Source of the DNA: Gnetum montanum
Taxonomy: Eukaryota; Streptophyta; Gnetopsida; Gnetales; Gnetaceae
NCBI GenBank assembly: GCA_015680685.1
Contig: MNCI01024072.1
Location: 829,732 to 873,835 of the forward strand
Direction: 5' to 3'
Length of the DNA: 44,104 nucleotides
Made by a program: the position numbers and the translations under genes. Below are positions 1 through 10,900 of the stretch, in pieces. Within the stretch, counting starts at the first letter, position 1. Every line of letters starts with the position of its first letter. The notes beneath the pieces were generated by a model. It saw only the letters and a program-made list of their open reading frames with translations, searched no databases and was not told where the DNA came from.

Positions 1-1085
1 AATGCATTGATGCAAAGTCACTGGATGTGGTTGGTTTGAGGCCGGACTTGGAATGGGATTTCCTAAGTCACATTAATCATGAAACACACAAGCGGCTGTA
101 CACCACCTTGTTCTTGGGATTCCATTCCATCCTCTTCTCTCCACCCTTCTCTCCATTGTTCACCTCATTGCCAGTTGTATCATTAGTGTATATTTTGGTA
201 GATACATTGTTTTCTTTTTGGTAAATTCTTGTGGTTAAGAATTTAACTCGTTCCAAATAACATTCCCAGAGCCTACGAACTCTTTGAATGTGGGTTTGTC
301 AGGGCATTAAGGGCATGAGCCTACTTTGGGGAGGACCCACTGACATTCCTATTTGGAGCATTAGTTAAATTCTTTCCCTTAACATTTTGCAATTAATTTT
401 ATTTTGTTCACTTCCATCTTGACATCCATTTCATCGATGCCATAGTTGTCTCTTTTTATCTATCTTTCTTACTCCTTTTCTTTCTCCATTCTAACGCTAC
501 CAGAGGTTCGTGATTAGTCATGGAGGTACGGGGCTCGATTTTTTCGATTTTCTCTTAGCCCCGATTTTTTTCAATTTTTTCCTAACCCCTACACCTTCAG
601 TAGTCATCATTAATACATCTCCCGATCCATATCAGCCATACCACAACCTAGACAATGAAATTTCACTGCAGCAAGGTATCAATTACATGATGATTCATTT
701 ACCCTTGCTAAAATAAGATTGTGTTGTGTGTGCAGATGGCGATCATGCAATAACGGACCGGATCTGGAGGGAACACATGGAATAGAGCAGTGCTACAACA
801 GCTATGCAAGGAGCAAGATCGATGGTGCACTTACCGATGGACAACGAAAGGCGCAATCCTGGTGTTGGCAGTAGCAACACTTCTTTCTCTCTCTCTCTTT
901 CTCAGTTGCCAACTAAGGCCTGATATCAATGTAATAATGTGTTCCCCCTTGTTGTCATGAACACCAGTTTTGTCAAGTCTTGTAATGATGATCCGTTCAC
1001 ATGTCATCCCATTAGTTCCATTCACCTCAATAATCCCATACCTTCCCAATATTTTGTAAGGAACTCGAGGATGACTTTTCATTCA
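1..1085 (+). other. Element A 3' noncoding spacer
   Basis: This stretch matches the spacer of element D block by block: the TTGTTCTTGGGATTCCATTC block, the GAGCCTACTTTGGGGAGGA block near 318-336, the CT-rich run near 885-902, and the CCATACCTTCCCAATATTTT block just before the polypurine tract. The longest open frames here are under 85 codons and are not conserved in the other copies, so I treat it as untranslated. Confidence 0.75.
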
Positions 1086-1097
1086 GTTATGGGGGTA
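1086..1097 (+). promoter_or_regulatory. Polypurine tract of element A
   Basis: GTTATGGGGGTA lies directly before the TGATGAG start of the 3' LTR. Equivalent tracts occur at 3311-3322 (minus), 16508-16519 and 36893-36904, each directly 5' of an LTR. The role, priming plus-strand DNA synthesis, follows from position. Confidence 0.8.
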
Positions 1098-2098
1098 TGA
1101 TGAGATGCGATATCACATAGGCCACGATATCGTGGTCCACTACCAAGTCTATAAATAAGAGGCAACTCTACCTTGTTTCCTCATCTTGGGCTAGAAGTTG
1201 GGAAACTCTGGTAGTTTGATCACTCCAGAGATAGAATATTTTCCATGTGCCCGCAGTAGGAGTCCTAAAGTGAACGGATCTTTACTCGAGCAAAATTGTA
1301 CCTGAACACAAGTTGTGTACAAAAATAAAGATGAACTTCCTGGATAAACCTTGCAGTGCATGGAATAGGATTTATTTTAATGTTATTTATTTCTTTCTCT
1401 CTCTCACCCTTAAACTCCTAGAATGCAGAATGAGTACGACTTGATTACGAGCATCTAAGGATGTGTACGGATAGTCAAAGAATCGGCTGCTCATCGCAAC
1501 GCGGTATGAGTATGAATTGATTACTAGCATCTAAGTGTGACTACTTGGTAATCCAGTGGTGTATCCAGGATCTACGCTTGGTAATCCCAGTGGTAGTCGT
1601 GCACCAGGATGTCTACGGTTAGTCAAGGAATCGGTTGATCATCACACTTAGGCTATATTAGATTCTCTCAACCCTTTTCTCCTAGTTAAGTGCCTCCATA
1701 CGACCACTTCGAGCACGTGCATTACATGTGGTGATCCCAGCAACGATTAGCGTTTGGTAGCCGCGGTTGCATCGGTTCAGGGTGTGTATGGTAAGTGGGA
1801 ATAGATGCTGACGCTAGGTAATTTATAGACTTAGTTCATTAGTTAGAGTTAGTTAGTTTCTTCAACCCTTCACCTTGATAGCATAGGAGAAAAAACATAA
1901 AATACCATAAAAATCATATACCTTGGACTTACTTAACCATACACCATGACAACCACAAGTAAGTCTGGGAAGACAACGAATGGTTAACCCCAAGTGTTCC
2001 ATGGGGCGTGTAGGCACTTAGTCTGAGGAGTTCGACCGAATTGCGCGTGCTACGCTCGTTTCGTATGGTTGAGTGTAGGGGTACCTTGCCACTCATCA
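1098..2098 (+). repeat. 3' LTR of element A (1001 bp)
   Basis: It starts TGATGAG and ends CCACTCATCA, near-inverted termini shared by the other LTRs of this family. U3 is very short: two GATATC sites (1109-1114 and 1126-1131, the second inside the 14-base palindrome CCACGATATCGTGG), then a TATAAATA box at 1150-1157. An AATAAAGATGAAC block near 1324 matches the polyadenylation/R region of the other copies. It is 90-190 bp longer than its relatives because a segment near 1430-1650 is present in two diverged copies. Confidence 0.9.
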
Positions 2099-2401
2099 AG
2101 TGTATTCCCCAGGTCTTTTGCCCTAGATCCATTAGGTCTAAGAGAATTCTTTGGGGTTTTAGACAACATCAAGGTAACGTTGTTACACTTGAAGTTACTT
2201 TTAAGGTAGTCCTATTCCTCTTCCAAAAAGCAGGTTTTGTGTGGATTTAGATCCTCACTATCAAACCAAAGAGCAAATTTAGATGACTTTAATACTACCC
2301 TTAATTATATTCAAGTTTATTGTAAAGCTTCTAGTCTAGCTCTCAATTAAAATCTTATCTAAAAATATTCCTTTTCGCTTCCTAATTTTCTTTAGAGCTA
2401 G
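2099..2401. other. Flanking DNA between two LTRs, nothing recognised
   Basis: About 300 bases separate the plus-strand LTR of A from the minus-strand LTR of G. No primer site follows A's LTR, which fits A's LTR being a 3' LTR. I see no coding frame, terminal repeat or family resemblance here. Confidence 0.5.
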
Positions 2402-3310
2402 TGATGAGTGGTGGAGTAATCCTACACCCAACAATACAAATCATAAGTGTTCACACAAGATCTAGTTGAATTCCGTGGACAAGGCAATGTAATTATGTTA
2501 GTAATTGGTTAAAGTTCGAATCATTGTCTTCCCACGTGAGCTAGGGAAATCTAAGTGTATGGTTTAACTCACTGTGAGGCATATGATAAGTGGTGCGTTG
2601 GCCATATTATGGCTAGTAAACATAATGAAATAGTAAGGGTTTTTAAATCTAAGTGGACAATAAACAAATCTAGTCTAGCCTAGTGTGATGAGTGTATGAT
2701 CTTAATCTTCTATTCATACCTTGGGCTTTGTATAACTACCATTGGGATTACCAAGTACTTCGCTACTGGGAAAATCAAGCGATAGCATTATTGGATTACC
2801 AAGAAACTACACTTAAGTGCTTGAGATTAGTTGTACTCATTCTGCTTAACAACAGTAATGGTAAAGTGCATGAGAAAGTAAATTATTAACTAAGAAAACA
2901 GTAAGAAAATTATTCTAAATATAAACAGTAAACATTATGTTAAGTAAACAATAAATCTAGGAAAATGTTGCAATAGTGAGAAATAGTTCGATCTTTATTC
3001 CGGTCACACTTGTGCCCAAGTCCAAAATGCTCAAATAAAGATTTTGTTCACTAGTTCATACTACACTGCAAGCATTCACACTTCTAATTGCTAAGTCTAA
3101 GTTCACGGAAACAAACTAAAAGATATGTGCTAAGGGTAGATTGAAAAGTTCCTTTGACCATGCGCCTAAGTGTCTTATTTATAGGCAAGCACATGTGGAG
3201 CGATATCAGATATTTCACATCAAATCTTGTGCCCTGATATTGGGGATTTAATATTGTGCCTTTGATATCGGATGCCCAATATCGTAGTTGGTGAAAATCA
3301 TGATTTATCA
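2402..3310 (-). repeat. 3' LTR of element G (minus strand, 909 bp)
   Basis: On the minus strand it starts TGATAAATCATG (at 3310) and ends CTCATCA (at 2402). U3 carries several GATATC, GATATT and AATATC palindromic sites between 3200 and 3290, followed by a TATAAATA box (plus-strand TATTTATA, 3176-3183). It aligns along most of its length with the minus-strand LTR at 25158-26055. Confidence 0.9.
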
Positions 3311-3322
3311 TACCCCCAAAAC
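3311..3322 (-). promoter_or_regulatory. Polypurine tract of element G
   Basis: On the minus strand it reads GTTTTGGGGGTA directly before the LTR start. This position shows that the LTR at 2402-3310 is a 3' LTR and that the element's internal region lies to its right. Confidence 0.8.
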
Positions 3323-3735
3323 TGATTGAAAACTCGTCCTCGAGTTCAAAAAAAATGAGGATAAGGTTCCTTACAAAATTGGAAGATAGATTTACATGAC
3401 ACTGACTACTATATACATGAATTTTGAATGTCATAGTGGTGTAGTACAAAAATGACACAAGTTATAACATAACAAACTTTAACAAAAAACAAAATCTCGA
3501 TGAAGCTTGATGTAGTTTACGTAGTTCCAAGTGGCGGTGGTTCTTCCTTTGGTTGCTTCTATTTGTCACTAGGCTTTTAGAATTTATATCGATTCAGGAG
3601 TGCTTGGAACTTCTCTTCCTTCATTCTTGGATCATGCACCATCCATGCTTGTTGTGCAATATATGACGGAGTTGGTACATCCCACAAACATAATAGTCAT
3701 CGAAACATCTAATTTGCTTTAACATACCAAGCCAC
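3323..3735 (-). pseudogene. Internal tail of element G with an unrecognised coding-like stretch
   Basis: The bases next to the polypurine tract match the end of the family spacer. Further in, between about 3735 and 3560 on the minus strand, one frame gives a protein-like stretch that includes VHDPRMKEEKFQALLNRYKF, interrupted by stops, then a lysine/proline-rich stretch. I do not recognise it. It could be the end of a third ORF placed before the 3' LTR, as Athila elements have with their env-like ORF, or a chance open frame. No copy in A, B or D supports it. Confidence 0.35.
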
Positions 3736-3739
3736 AAAC

Positions 3740-4657
3740 TATCTCCTCTCCTCTTCGAATGTCCTAGCCTTTTTACATAATTTATGGCAATCTCTTACAT
3801 AGCTACCACCTGCTTTGTCCATGCAGGGTGAATTACCTACACAACCACAGCAAAGGAACGCTACAAGGGTGGTTAATCTGTAATCAGTTAACCCATCAAG
3901 TGGGTTGGAACCACAAACAAAGAAAAGATCCTTCTTCTGACCTCGCAGTCCACCAAATCCCTCGAACACATCAGTGGTTGGTAACCCTGCTCCTCCACCT
4001 TCCTCTATTTCATCTTTATCCAAGTCCCCTTCAAACCAAAATCCCTCTCAAATCCATACTGTAATGCTGACCCATGTTGTATTTGATTAGATTCAAGTTG
4101 GTAACCTGCCTAGAAAGTTAGCTAATCCCAGGAGTCCCCTAGTATATTTGCAAATTTCTAGGAATGAGCCTTGTAAAGCTCTTCTTGACTATGGTTCTGG
4201 TGCTAATATGATCTCGCATGAGATGTACATAATGTGGAACCTTCCTCCCTTGAAGAAGAGCAACATCTGACTAGAACTGACGAACTAGTCCATCATTGTT
4301 CCATTGGAACTAGTAGAGGACATCGTAACCACCATTTGTGGGTGGTCATATCCCATCAATTTCCTCGTAATAAAAGTGGAGAATTGTAAGGGGGACTCCT
4401 CAATTATTATAGGAAGGGTGTGGTTAAGTACTATTGATGCCAAAATGGGCATTAGAGATCTTTCCTTGGAGATATTAAAAGAAAATGGATTTGGAAAGAT
4501 CAAGAAGAAGAGGGTTCCATGTATCGCATACAACAATTCAGGGTGCCATTTTGTTCAGAAATTATTATCAGTAAAGCAAACATTTATCTATGCATACAAG
4601 CAATGTGCACTAGAAGCTAAAATCTATAGATGTTTGTACGTAATAGTCACAAAATAG
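3740..4657 (+). pseudogene. Element B gag C-terminus and aspartic protease remnant
   Basis: The first part aligns with the proline/glutamine-rich end of gag in element D (around 31680-31900). The protease follows at about 4150-4500: ALLDYGSGAN replaces the ALLDSGSGVN of element D, so the usual D-S/T-G active site reads D-Y-G here. The downstream landmark LVEDIVTTICGWSYP and the later LSTIDAKMGIRDLSLE correspond to flap and core segments of Athila/Tat-type proteases. Stops interrupt the segment before the flap (two TAG/TGA near 4268-4290). The frame closes with TAG at 4655-4657. Confidence 0.75.
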
Positions 4658-4705
4658 GAAGGCACCTAGTGGCTAAAAACTAATTCTAGTAGTAGTACAT
4701 TATGC
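4658..4705 (+). other. Stop-containing junction between protease and pol frames
   Basis: Elements B, D (32493-32617) and F (42804-42953) all carry a short stop-containing segment here, followed by an ATG that starts ME(S/P)xEGLT or MEPTEDLT. The string ACCTAGTGGCTA is kept in all three, including its TAG. Either pol was a separate ORF with its own start, or the copies share inherited stops. Confidence 0.45.
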
Positions 4706-6846
4706 ATGGAATCTACTGAGGGCCTAACATATGAATATGTTGCAAGTGTGGATGAACTCAAGCAAGTTCATCAACAACTCTCCAAAGGAGCAAATGATGA
4801 TGTCAATTGGGAAGATCTGGGAATTCCTAACAATTTTAAACAAGAGCCCCTTGAATTGAAGACATTACTGACTGGAATGAAGTACATATTATTGAAAAAT
4901 GAAAGGCTGTTCATCATTAATGCTAAGCTTGTTACAAAATAGAAGAAAAATTTGATAAAGGTTGTGAAAAAATGGTTAGCAACATTTGCCTGGTCATATT
5001 TGGAACTCACTGGGATAGATCCAATAATATGCCAACACCAACTATACACTGACCCTATCGTTAAGCCAAAACAACAACCGTAGTGATGTTTGAATCCTAA
5101 ATTAAAGCAAATTTTCAAAGAGGAAATTGAACAACTCCTCAAGGAAGGATTCATTTACCCTGTCATAGATAGTGAGTGGGTTAGTCCACTTATGATTGCA
5201 CCCAAGAAAGGAGGCAAATGATGGGTGTGCATCGACTTTCGGCTGCTCAACATGGCAACTTTCAAATATCATTTTTTGTTGCCTTTTGTTAACCAAGTAT
5301 TGGACATCATTTCTGGGCATAGCTATTATAGCTTTCTGGATGGTTATAGTGGTTATAACCAAATTTAGATTGCACCAAAGGGCCAGGCAAAAATGACCTT
5401 CATAAGTCATTGGGGGACTTTTGCTTACCGTCAGATGCCATTTGGTCTATGTAATGTCCCAAACACATTTCAACGATGATTTTTTAGCATTTTCCAACAA
5501 AAAATCGATAGCGGGGTAGAAGTCTTCATGGATGACTTTTCTACCTATGGAGCTACGTTCGAGCAAGCTCTAGATCATCTTGAGCAGGTGTTGAAACAAT
5601 GTGTCAAAACAAACCTTTGGTTCAATTGGGAAAAGGGCCATCTTATGGTCTAGGAAGGCATAGTCTTTAGGCATCATATTTCAAAAGTAGGAATTGAGGT
5701 GGATCATGAAAAAATAAGGGTCATCTAAGGAATAACCTGCCAACCTAAAACAATTAAAGAAGTACAATCATTCCTTGGTCATACTGGCTACTACTGGTGC
5801 TTCATCGAGAATTTTTCCAAAATCGCCAAGCCGTTGGTAGAATTGATAAAGAAGGATGCATCATTCATCTAGACTCCTGCATGTGAAACATCATTTCAGT
5901 AATTGAAACAAAATCTTGTTGAAACCCCCATTCTACAAGCACCTAATTGGTCCAGACCATTTTATGTGATGATCGATGCATCGAATTATGCTTTGGGGGC
6001 AGTGCTTATGCAGATGGATGATCAAAAACGTCCATATTACATTCACTATGCAAGCCAGAGCATTGAAGGTGCACAACTAAACTACACTAGCACAAAAAAG
6101 GAGTTGATGGCAGTGGTGTTTGCCTTAGAGAAATTTAGGCACTATGTGCTTGGCTATAAAGTGTTCGTGCACACAGATCATAGCACCATCTAATTTCTAA
6201 TGAATAAACCAATGGTGAGCCCCTGTGTCATACGATGGTCATGATTTTGCATGAGTTCAATCTCATGATGGTAGATCAAAAAGGTGTGGAAAATGTGGTC
6301 ATGGATCACTTATCATGACTAAGATGGGATGGCAAGGAGAAAGAGATCCCCTTATCTGATCAATTCCCTGATGAATCTCTCCTTGCAGAGGCTATTGACG
6401 CACAAATGCCTGATGAACCAAAATGGTATGACATCATCCTCACTTATTTGCTCAAGTAAGAACTACTGCAAGGGCTAGACACTAGAAAGAAACAATAGTT
6501 TCTTCATCAAGTCAAACATTTCATGGAAATTAATAGAAACCTTTACAAGGTCTATCTCGATGGCCTGGTACGTTGGTGTATTCTTGATACGGATCAATTG
6601 CACATTCTTTAGGATGCTCATTAAGGTCCTTGTCGGGGCCATTATGTCAGAAGATGCATGGCCATAAAAATCCTCATGGCAAGATATTATTGGCCAAAAA
6701 TCTTAAGGGATGCACACCAATTTGTCCACGCTTGTGATCATTGCCAAAGGGATGGTGGAATGATAGCTCGAATAGAGGGGCCACAACAATGGATTCAACC
6801 TCTTAAGACATTTAATATTTGGGGCATTGACTTTGTAGGTCCCATC
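4706..6846 (+). pseudogene. Element B pol, 5' part: linker, RT, RNase H, integrase N-terminus
   Basis: The start ATG at 4706 is conserved with D and F. Landmarks in order: an Athila-type linker with IDPIICQHQLY (about 5010-5045); the RT start LNPKLKQIFKEEIEQLLKEG (about 5092-5150); the KYHFLLPF segment; the catalytic FMDD at 5525-5536; SFLGHTGYYWCFIENFSKIA at about 5770-5825; and RNase H with IDAS, KKEL and HTDH, so all three carboxylates are visible (about 5965-6190). The integrase zinc finger ends CDHCQRDG (about 6730-6755) and the core starts WGIDFVGP. Stops occur within RT, for example at conserved Q or W codons near 5367, 5480 and 5652. The frame is cut by element C after 6846 and resumes at 13598. 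Confidence 0.85.
6842..6846 (+). repeat. Left target-site duplication of element C (CCATC)
   Basis: CCATC before the left LTR of C is repeated directly after its right LTR (13593-13597). Removing C and one copy restores the integrase reading frame of B. Confidence 0.85.
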
Positions 6847-7410
6847 TATGAGAGAGGTAGTAGGGTTGGTGGTGGCTTGCTACCTCCCCCATGGTTCAGG
6901 GGGCGTGGGGGCACAAGGGGTCCTCCGCTCCTTATGTCTTCGGAACCATACTGGCATGGCAGTTTCATGCATTAGTAAGAGGAGGCTACAACCTATCTCA
7001 TTACCCCACTCAGTAGGACATTGCCTGGGAGGGTTGCATAGTTCAACTCTGTGTTGGGGTGTTTTTATCGGGTGTGTCATGGGACGTGCTATGGGATGTT
7101 GCGGGTGCTCCTTGGAGCGTGCCACCAACTACCAGCACGCGGTGATGAATCTAGAGGGTTCAGCTGGTAGTCCTTGTGGTGTCCACATGAGTGGAGCAAG
7201 GGAGTGCTATCTAGCTTTTTAGTTTATCATGAATATTGAATATGAAACACTACTCAGGAGACATGCTAACACTAACACATTGTTTTTTGGCATGTGTTTC
7301 AGGATTGTTGATTACTGAGGTGTATCCCTCTTGAGTTTTGTCTAGTTTCAAAATCTGCTTAGGAAACTCTTAGGGTCTCGAACAACGTATCTAGGGATAA
7401 CATTGTTATA
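6847..7410 (+). repeat. 5' LTR of element C (564 bp)
   Basis: It pairs with 13078-13592 along its full length. The start reads TATGAGAGAGG here and TTTGAGAGAGG in the right copy, so the expected TG terminus has changed in both; the end reads TTATA here against TTACA on the right. A ~49-bp segment near 7094-7146, containing CAACTACCAGCACGCGG, is absent from the right LTR. Confidence 0.88.
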
Positions 7411-7412
7411 GA

Positions 7413-7425
7413 TGGTATCAGAGCC
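7413..7425 (+). promoter_or_regulatory. Primer binding site of element C, tRNA-iMet type
   Basis: TGGTATCAGAGCC starts two bases after the 5' LTR. This is the classic complement of the 3' end of plant initiator methionine tRNA, used to prime minus-strand synthesis in many plant LTR retrotransposons. Confidence 0.92.
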
Positions 7426-7562
7426 TCATAGATTCAGTTATCAGTAAAACTTTCACATTAAAGGTGTTTGAGGGTTTGTGGTTTGTGAGGTTTCCATTTT
7501 CAACTTTTGCTACCACTCTCCCTTTGAGGATGGCCTTGTGCTAAAGCTCTACCTTGGGCAAC

Positions 7563-8925
7563 ATGGAGCCTAGTGGATCGAGTGACATGGCTGATGTTCA
7601 AGAAAATCCAGAAATTGAGGCCAAGATAGAANGCCATGTCACTCGATCCACTAGGCTCCATGTTGCCCAAGGGAGAGCTTTAGCACAAGGCCNTTAGAAA
7701 ATGTAGATGCCATCCATCGCATCCTTAAAGATGTTGACTTGCCACAAGAAAAGATGGATCTTCACTCTAAGGACAGGGTGAAAGTGGCAGAGGCTAAGGT
7801 TTCGATCTTGGAATGTCGTCTAGATCGCATGATCAACCTCTACAAGGATCTATTTGGATCCTTTGGAAGAGGCACAAACAAGAGCAACCTTGGTTGAGGA
7901 CCTAGTTGGTTGGGTAAAAGTCCTGGAGAATGCCTTGGTGGGGGTAAATCAGGAACTGTTTGATTTGAAAATTGAAAACGCCATCCTAAAATCCTCCTGA
8001 GCAGGACACCTGGTAGACGAGCCAGTAGCAACGGCCCATATCAAAGCTAGAGAACTGAGTTCTTACGATGGTGAGAGAAATGATGCTAAAATTAATGCCT
8101 TCCTCCATGATGTGGAGATGTACCTAAATACCGGGGATGTTCCTGCAGCCCAAAATGTCTCTACAGCATCTCAATTTCTCATAGGAAGTGCTAAGCTATG
8201 GTGGCTTAGCCTCCTTCATGCCCAAGAAAAGGGCATTGCTACAGAAAAGATCGAAACATGGGACAAATTTAAGGTAGCATTGATCAAATAGTTCCATCAT
8301 GGGAACTTTGAATGGGTAGCTAGAACTAAGCTAGAAACCCTAAAACATTCAGGGAAGCTTGAAGATTATATCAATAGCTTCTAAGAACTCATGTTGTTGA
8401 TTCCTGATATGGGAGATCGGGATTGTTTTTTCAAGTTTGTAAATGGATTACAGCCATGGGCGCAGATGGAGTTGCGTCGGAGAGACATTGACTCCCTCAC
8501 AGAGGCTATTGCAGCTGCTGACAATTTTCTGGACTTCAAGGCAATGAAACCAGATTAGGGCAAACCTGGGAAGGGAATGCATGTCATGCCCTCGCACTCT
8601 TAGAGAACATATACAGGTTCCATTAAAGGTGGAAATACCTTTAAATTGATTCAGCAAGGCAGTCATCCGATGGATGGTCCTCCAGGAAACCAAGGCTGTC
8701 AACAAAAAATGTAAGGATATAGGGAGCAAGTGGCAACCTGGGGCCAAGAAGAAGCAGTTTATGGGAGGTGCCTTTAAGAGGCCAATTCAATGCTTCTTGT
8801 GTCGAAGAAATCACTTGGTAAGAAATTGTTCCTTGAGTTCAGGAAGGACTGAGAATAGGCAAGGGAAAGCTCTAGGGAAACAACTGATGGCATTTGATTA
8901 TCACCCTGATCCATGCCTTTAGATT
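7563..8925 (+). pseudogene. Element C gag remnant
   Basis: The likely start is the ATG at 7563 (MEPSGSSDMADVQ). The frame passes through a suspect N-bounded insertion (7632-7693), a predicted helical segment, then a capsid-like region at about 8040-8560: LSSYDGERNDAKINAFLHD, then a LIGSAKLWW block and FVNGLQPWAQMELRRRD, typical of the Ty3/gypsy gag capsid fold. Near the end (8791-8832) is a zinc-knuckle-like CFLCRRNHLVRNC; the C-H spacing is three residues rather than the usual four. Stops occur at about 8287, 8382 and 8556, and the knuckle lies in a different frame from the capsid part. Confidence 0.75.
7632..7693. other. N-bounded inverted copy of the preceding 60 bases (probable assembly artefact)
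   Basis: Single N bases at 7632 and 7693 enclose 60 bases that are the reverse complement of 7532-7591, with one mismatch. The bounding Ns indicate gap filling or a misjoined read rather than a biological palindrome. Confidence 0.9.
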
Positions 8926-9039
8926 ACTGATGGAAGCACATCGGGGAAACATCGAAGGCTAGTGGCTATGATGGAGTTGTCTGACATGGTTACATAGAGG
9001 TCAAGAGCTGGAAACTCCTAGAGTACTAATCCTAATAAT

Positions 9040-9420
9040 TTACATCAGGTTCAATTGGCCCTAATCACTATGAGCTCAAGTCAAATAAGTGCCCTCATTG
9101 ATAATGGGGCCAGTCACAATTACATGGTTCCAGCCGTGGTGAAAGACTTGTAGCTAAAGACGAAACTCGTCCAAGCATCCTGCAAATTGGCCAAGTTCAG
9201 GCCCCTTCAGTGCATTAGGGTATGTCATAGTGTCCCTGTTCAAGTGGGCTTATGGAAAGGAGTTCTAGATTTTTCAATTCTATATATGGACTCCTTTCAA
9301 GTCATTTTGGGGCAAGAATTTTTATGCAAGGCCAAAGTTTTCACAGCTCCACATTTAGACCTGATCTTTATTTCACATGAAAGCTCCCCATGCCTAGTTC
9401 AAACTCATGGAGCATAAATG
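9040..9420 (+). pseudogene. Element C aspartic protease remnant
   Basis: ALIDNGASHNYM at about 9091-9126 is the active-site loop, with D-N-G where D-S-G or D-T-G is usual (Asp codon 9100-9102). Downstream, about 9187-9415, LDFSILYMDSFQVILGQEFL matches the second conserved block of chromovirus proteases, close to the M-D-x-F-x-V-x-L-G pattern. A stop interrupts the segment after the active site (TAG near 9151). The enzyme would cut the Gag-Pol polyprotein; this copy is inactive. Confidence 0.75.
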
Positions 9421-9639
9421 GAAAAGGATGAGGGCTCTAGCCCCTAGATTGTATCACCAATGGTGATGAAATGCTTGGCCAGGGATCCTACCAGGAAATT
9501 TCTGCTAGCTATGCAAACGGGTGATCCTTCTGAGGCTTATGGATCCTAAACTAATATTGACCCATGCATAGCATAGGTGCTAGATAATTTTAAAGATGTG
9601 ATACTGCCTAAACTACTTGGTAGTTTGCCACCTTAGAGA

Positions 9640-10900
9640 GCCATGGATCATAAAATCAAATTACAGCCTAGTATTGACACTCCTATCCAAAGACCATATC
9701 TTTTAATAGGACCAAAATTCGGGGAATTGAAGAAGCAACTTGAAGGTTTGATGTTGAAGGGATGCATTCATCCTTCAAAATCCCCTTATGGGGCACTGGT
9801 GCTATTTGTCACCAAGGAAGACAGAACGCTATGACTTTGTTGCGATTATAACTTGCTGAATAAACACACTATCAAGAATAAGTACCTAGTACCACTCATT
9901 TTTGATTTGTTTGATCAATTGGTAGGGGCCTAGTATTTTACCTGGCTAGACCTCAAACAAGGGTACTACCAGGTTCGCATTGCAGAAGGGGACGAACAAC
10001 AAACTACATGCATAACTTAGTATGGGTCATATGAGTGGACAGTAATGCCCTTCAGGCTTTGCAATGGATTGGCTACATTTTGTACCTTGATGAATGAGAT
10101 ATTTTGATCCTTCCTTGAAAAATTTGTGGTCATCTATCTTGATGACATCTTGATATAGCCAAACAATGGAGGAACATGCCCTCCACCTACAAATGGTCCT
10201 TGAGAAGCTACGAGAAAATCAACTGTACATTAAGAAAGAAAAATGTGAATTTTGCTACTTGGAGCTGAAATTTCTAGGACATCTCATGGGGTATGGGCAG
10301 GTAAAGCCAAATCCAAAGAAGGTAGAGGTTGTGCACCAATGGTCCATTCCCACTAATGTGCATGAGATCAAACAGTTCATGGGGTTAGCCAACTTCTATC
10401 AGAAATTTATCAGAAAATTCTCAGGTATCGCTGCTCCCTTGACCAATTTGCAAAAGAAAGAAGTTGCATGGTAGTGGGATTCAAATTTTCAGCAAGCCTT
10501 CGAGAGGATCAAAGAATTTTTAACCTCCCATCCAGTGTTGGCATTGCCTGATTTCGAGAAACCTTTTGAGGTTTATACAAATGCCAATGAGAATGCAATT
10601 GGGGGCATCTTGCTACAGGAAGGTCATCTTGTTACTTATGAGAGTCAAAAGCTGAATCAAGTAGAGTAGATTTGGCTAGTCCATGAAAAGAAAACATTCT
10701 CTATTGTCCATTTCTTAAGAGCATAGAGACACTACTTGCTAGAAATTCGTATCCTTGTAAAGACAGATAATTTGGCCACTAGCTACTTGCTGAATCAAAT
10801 GAAGCTGAGGCCCAAACAGGCCTGATGGTTGGCCATGTTATCTAAATTTGATTTGTAATTGACTTAACATCCTAAAGAGGAGAACATGGTGGCAAATGCA
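9640..10900 (+). pseudogene. Element C reverse transcriptase and RNase H remnant
   Basis: RT landmarks: the MDHKIKLQPSIDTPIQRPY entry segment (from 9643), KGCIHPSKSPYGA, FTWLDLKQGYYQVRIAEGDE (about 9940-9998), and the catalytic YLDD at 10135-10146. A one-base shift near 10150-10166 moves the frame before the thumb (FLGHLMGYGQVKPNPKKVEV). RNase H starts near 10550; its first catalytic Asp position reads Asn (VYTNAN, codon 10580-10582), while HEKK and VKTDN keep the other acidic residues. The TDN-ATSY segment is characteristic of plant chromoviruses. Stops, mostly TAG, are scattered throughout. Confidence 0.85.

Larger units (their letters stand above)
1..2098 (+). mobile_element. Element A: 3' end of an Athila-like Ty3/gypsy retrotransposon
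   Basis: Only the last ~1.1 kb of internal DNA and the 3' LTR are inside the window; the rest lies to the left. The internal part aligns by eye with the 3' spacer of element D (about 35815-36904), in the same order and ending in the same polypurine tract. No coding sequence is left in this part. The base after the LTR is 2099, so the right target-site duplication would be AGTGT (2099-2103); the left copy is outside the window and cannot be checked. Confidence 0.85.
2402..3735 (-). mobile_element. Element G: minus-strand 3' LTR plus short internal tail
   Basis: Read on the minus strand this is an internal tail, a polypurine tract and an LTR, so the lost remainder lay to the right, where element B now starts (junction about 3735-3745). 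The LTR is of the same superfamily as the others, but the internal tail shares only its last ~60 bases with A, B and D. G therefore looks like a separate subfamily cut off by the arrival or rearrangement of B. Confidence 0.7.

Noticed and set aside
3739-4023. 94-codon minus-strand frame
   Set aside because: It is antisense to the gag end of element B, which aligns with D on the plus strand; no independent support.
8448-8747. 99-codon minus-strand frame
   Set aside because: Antisense shadow of the capsid region of C gag.
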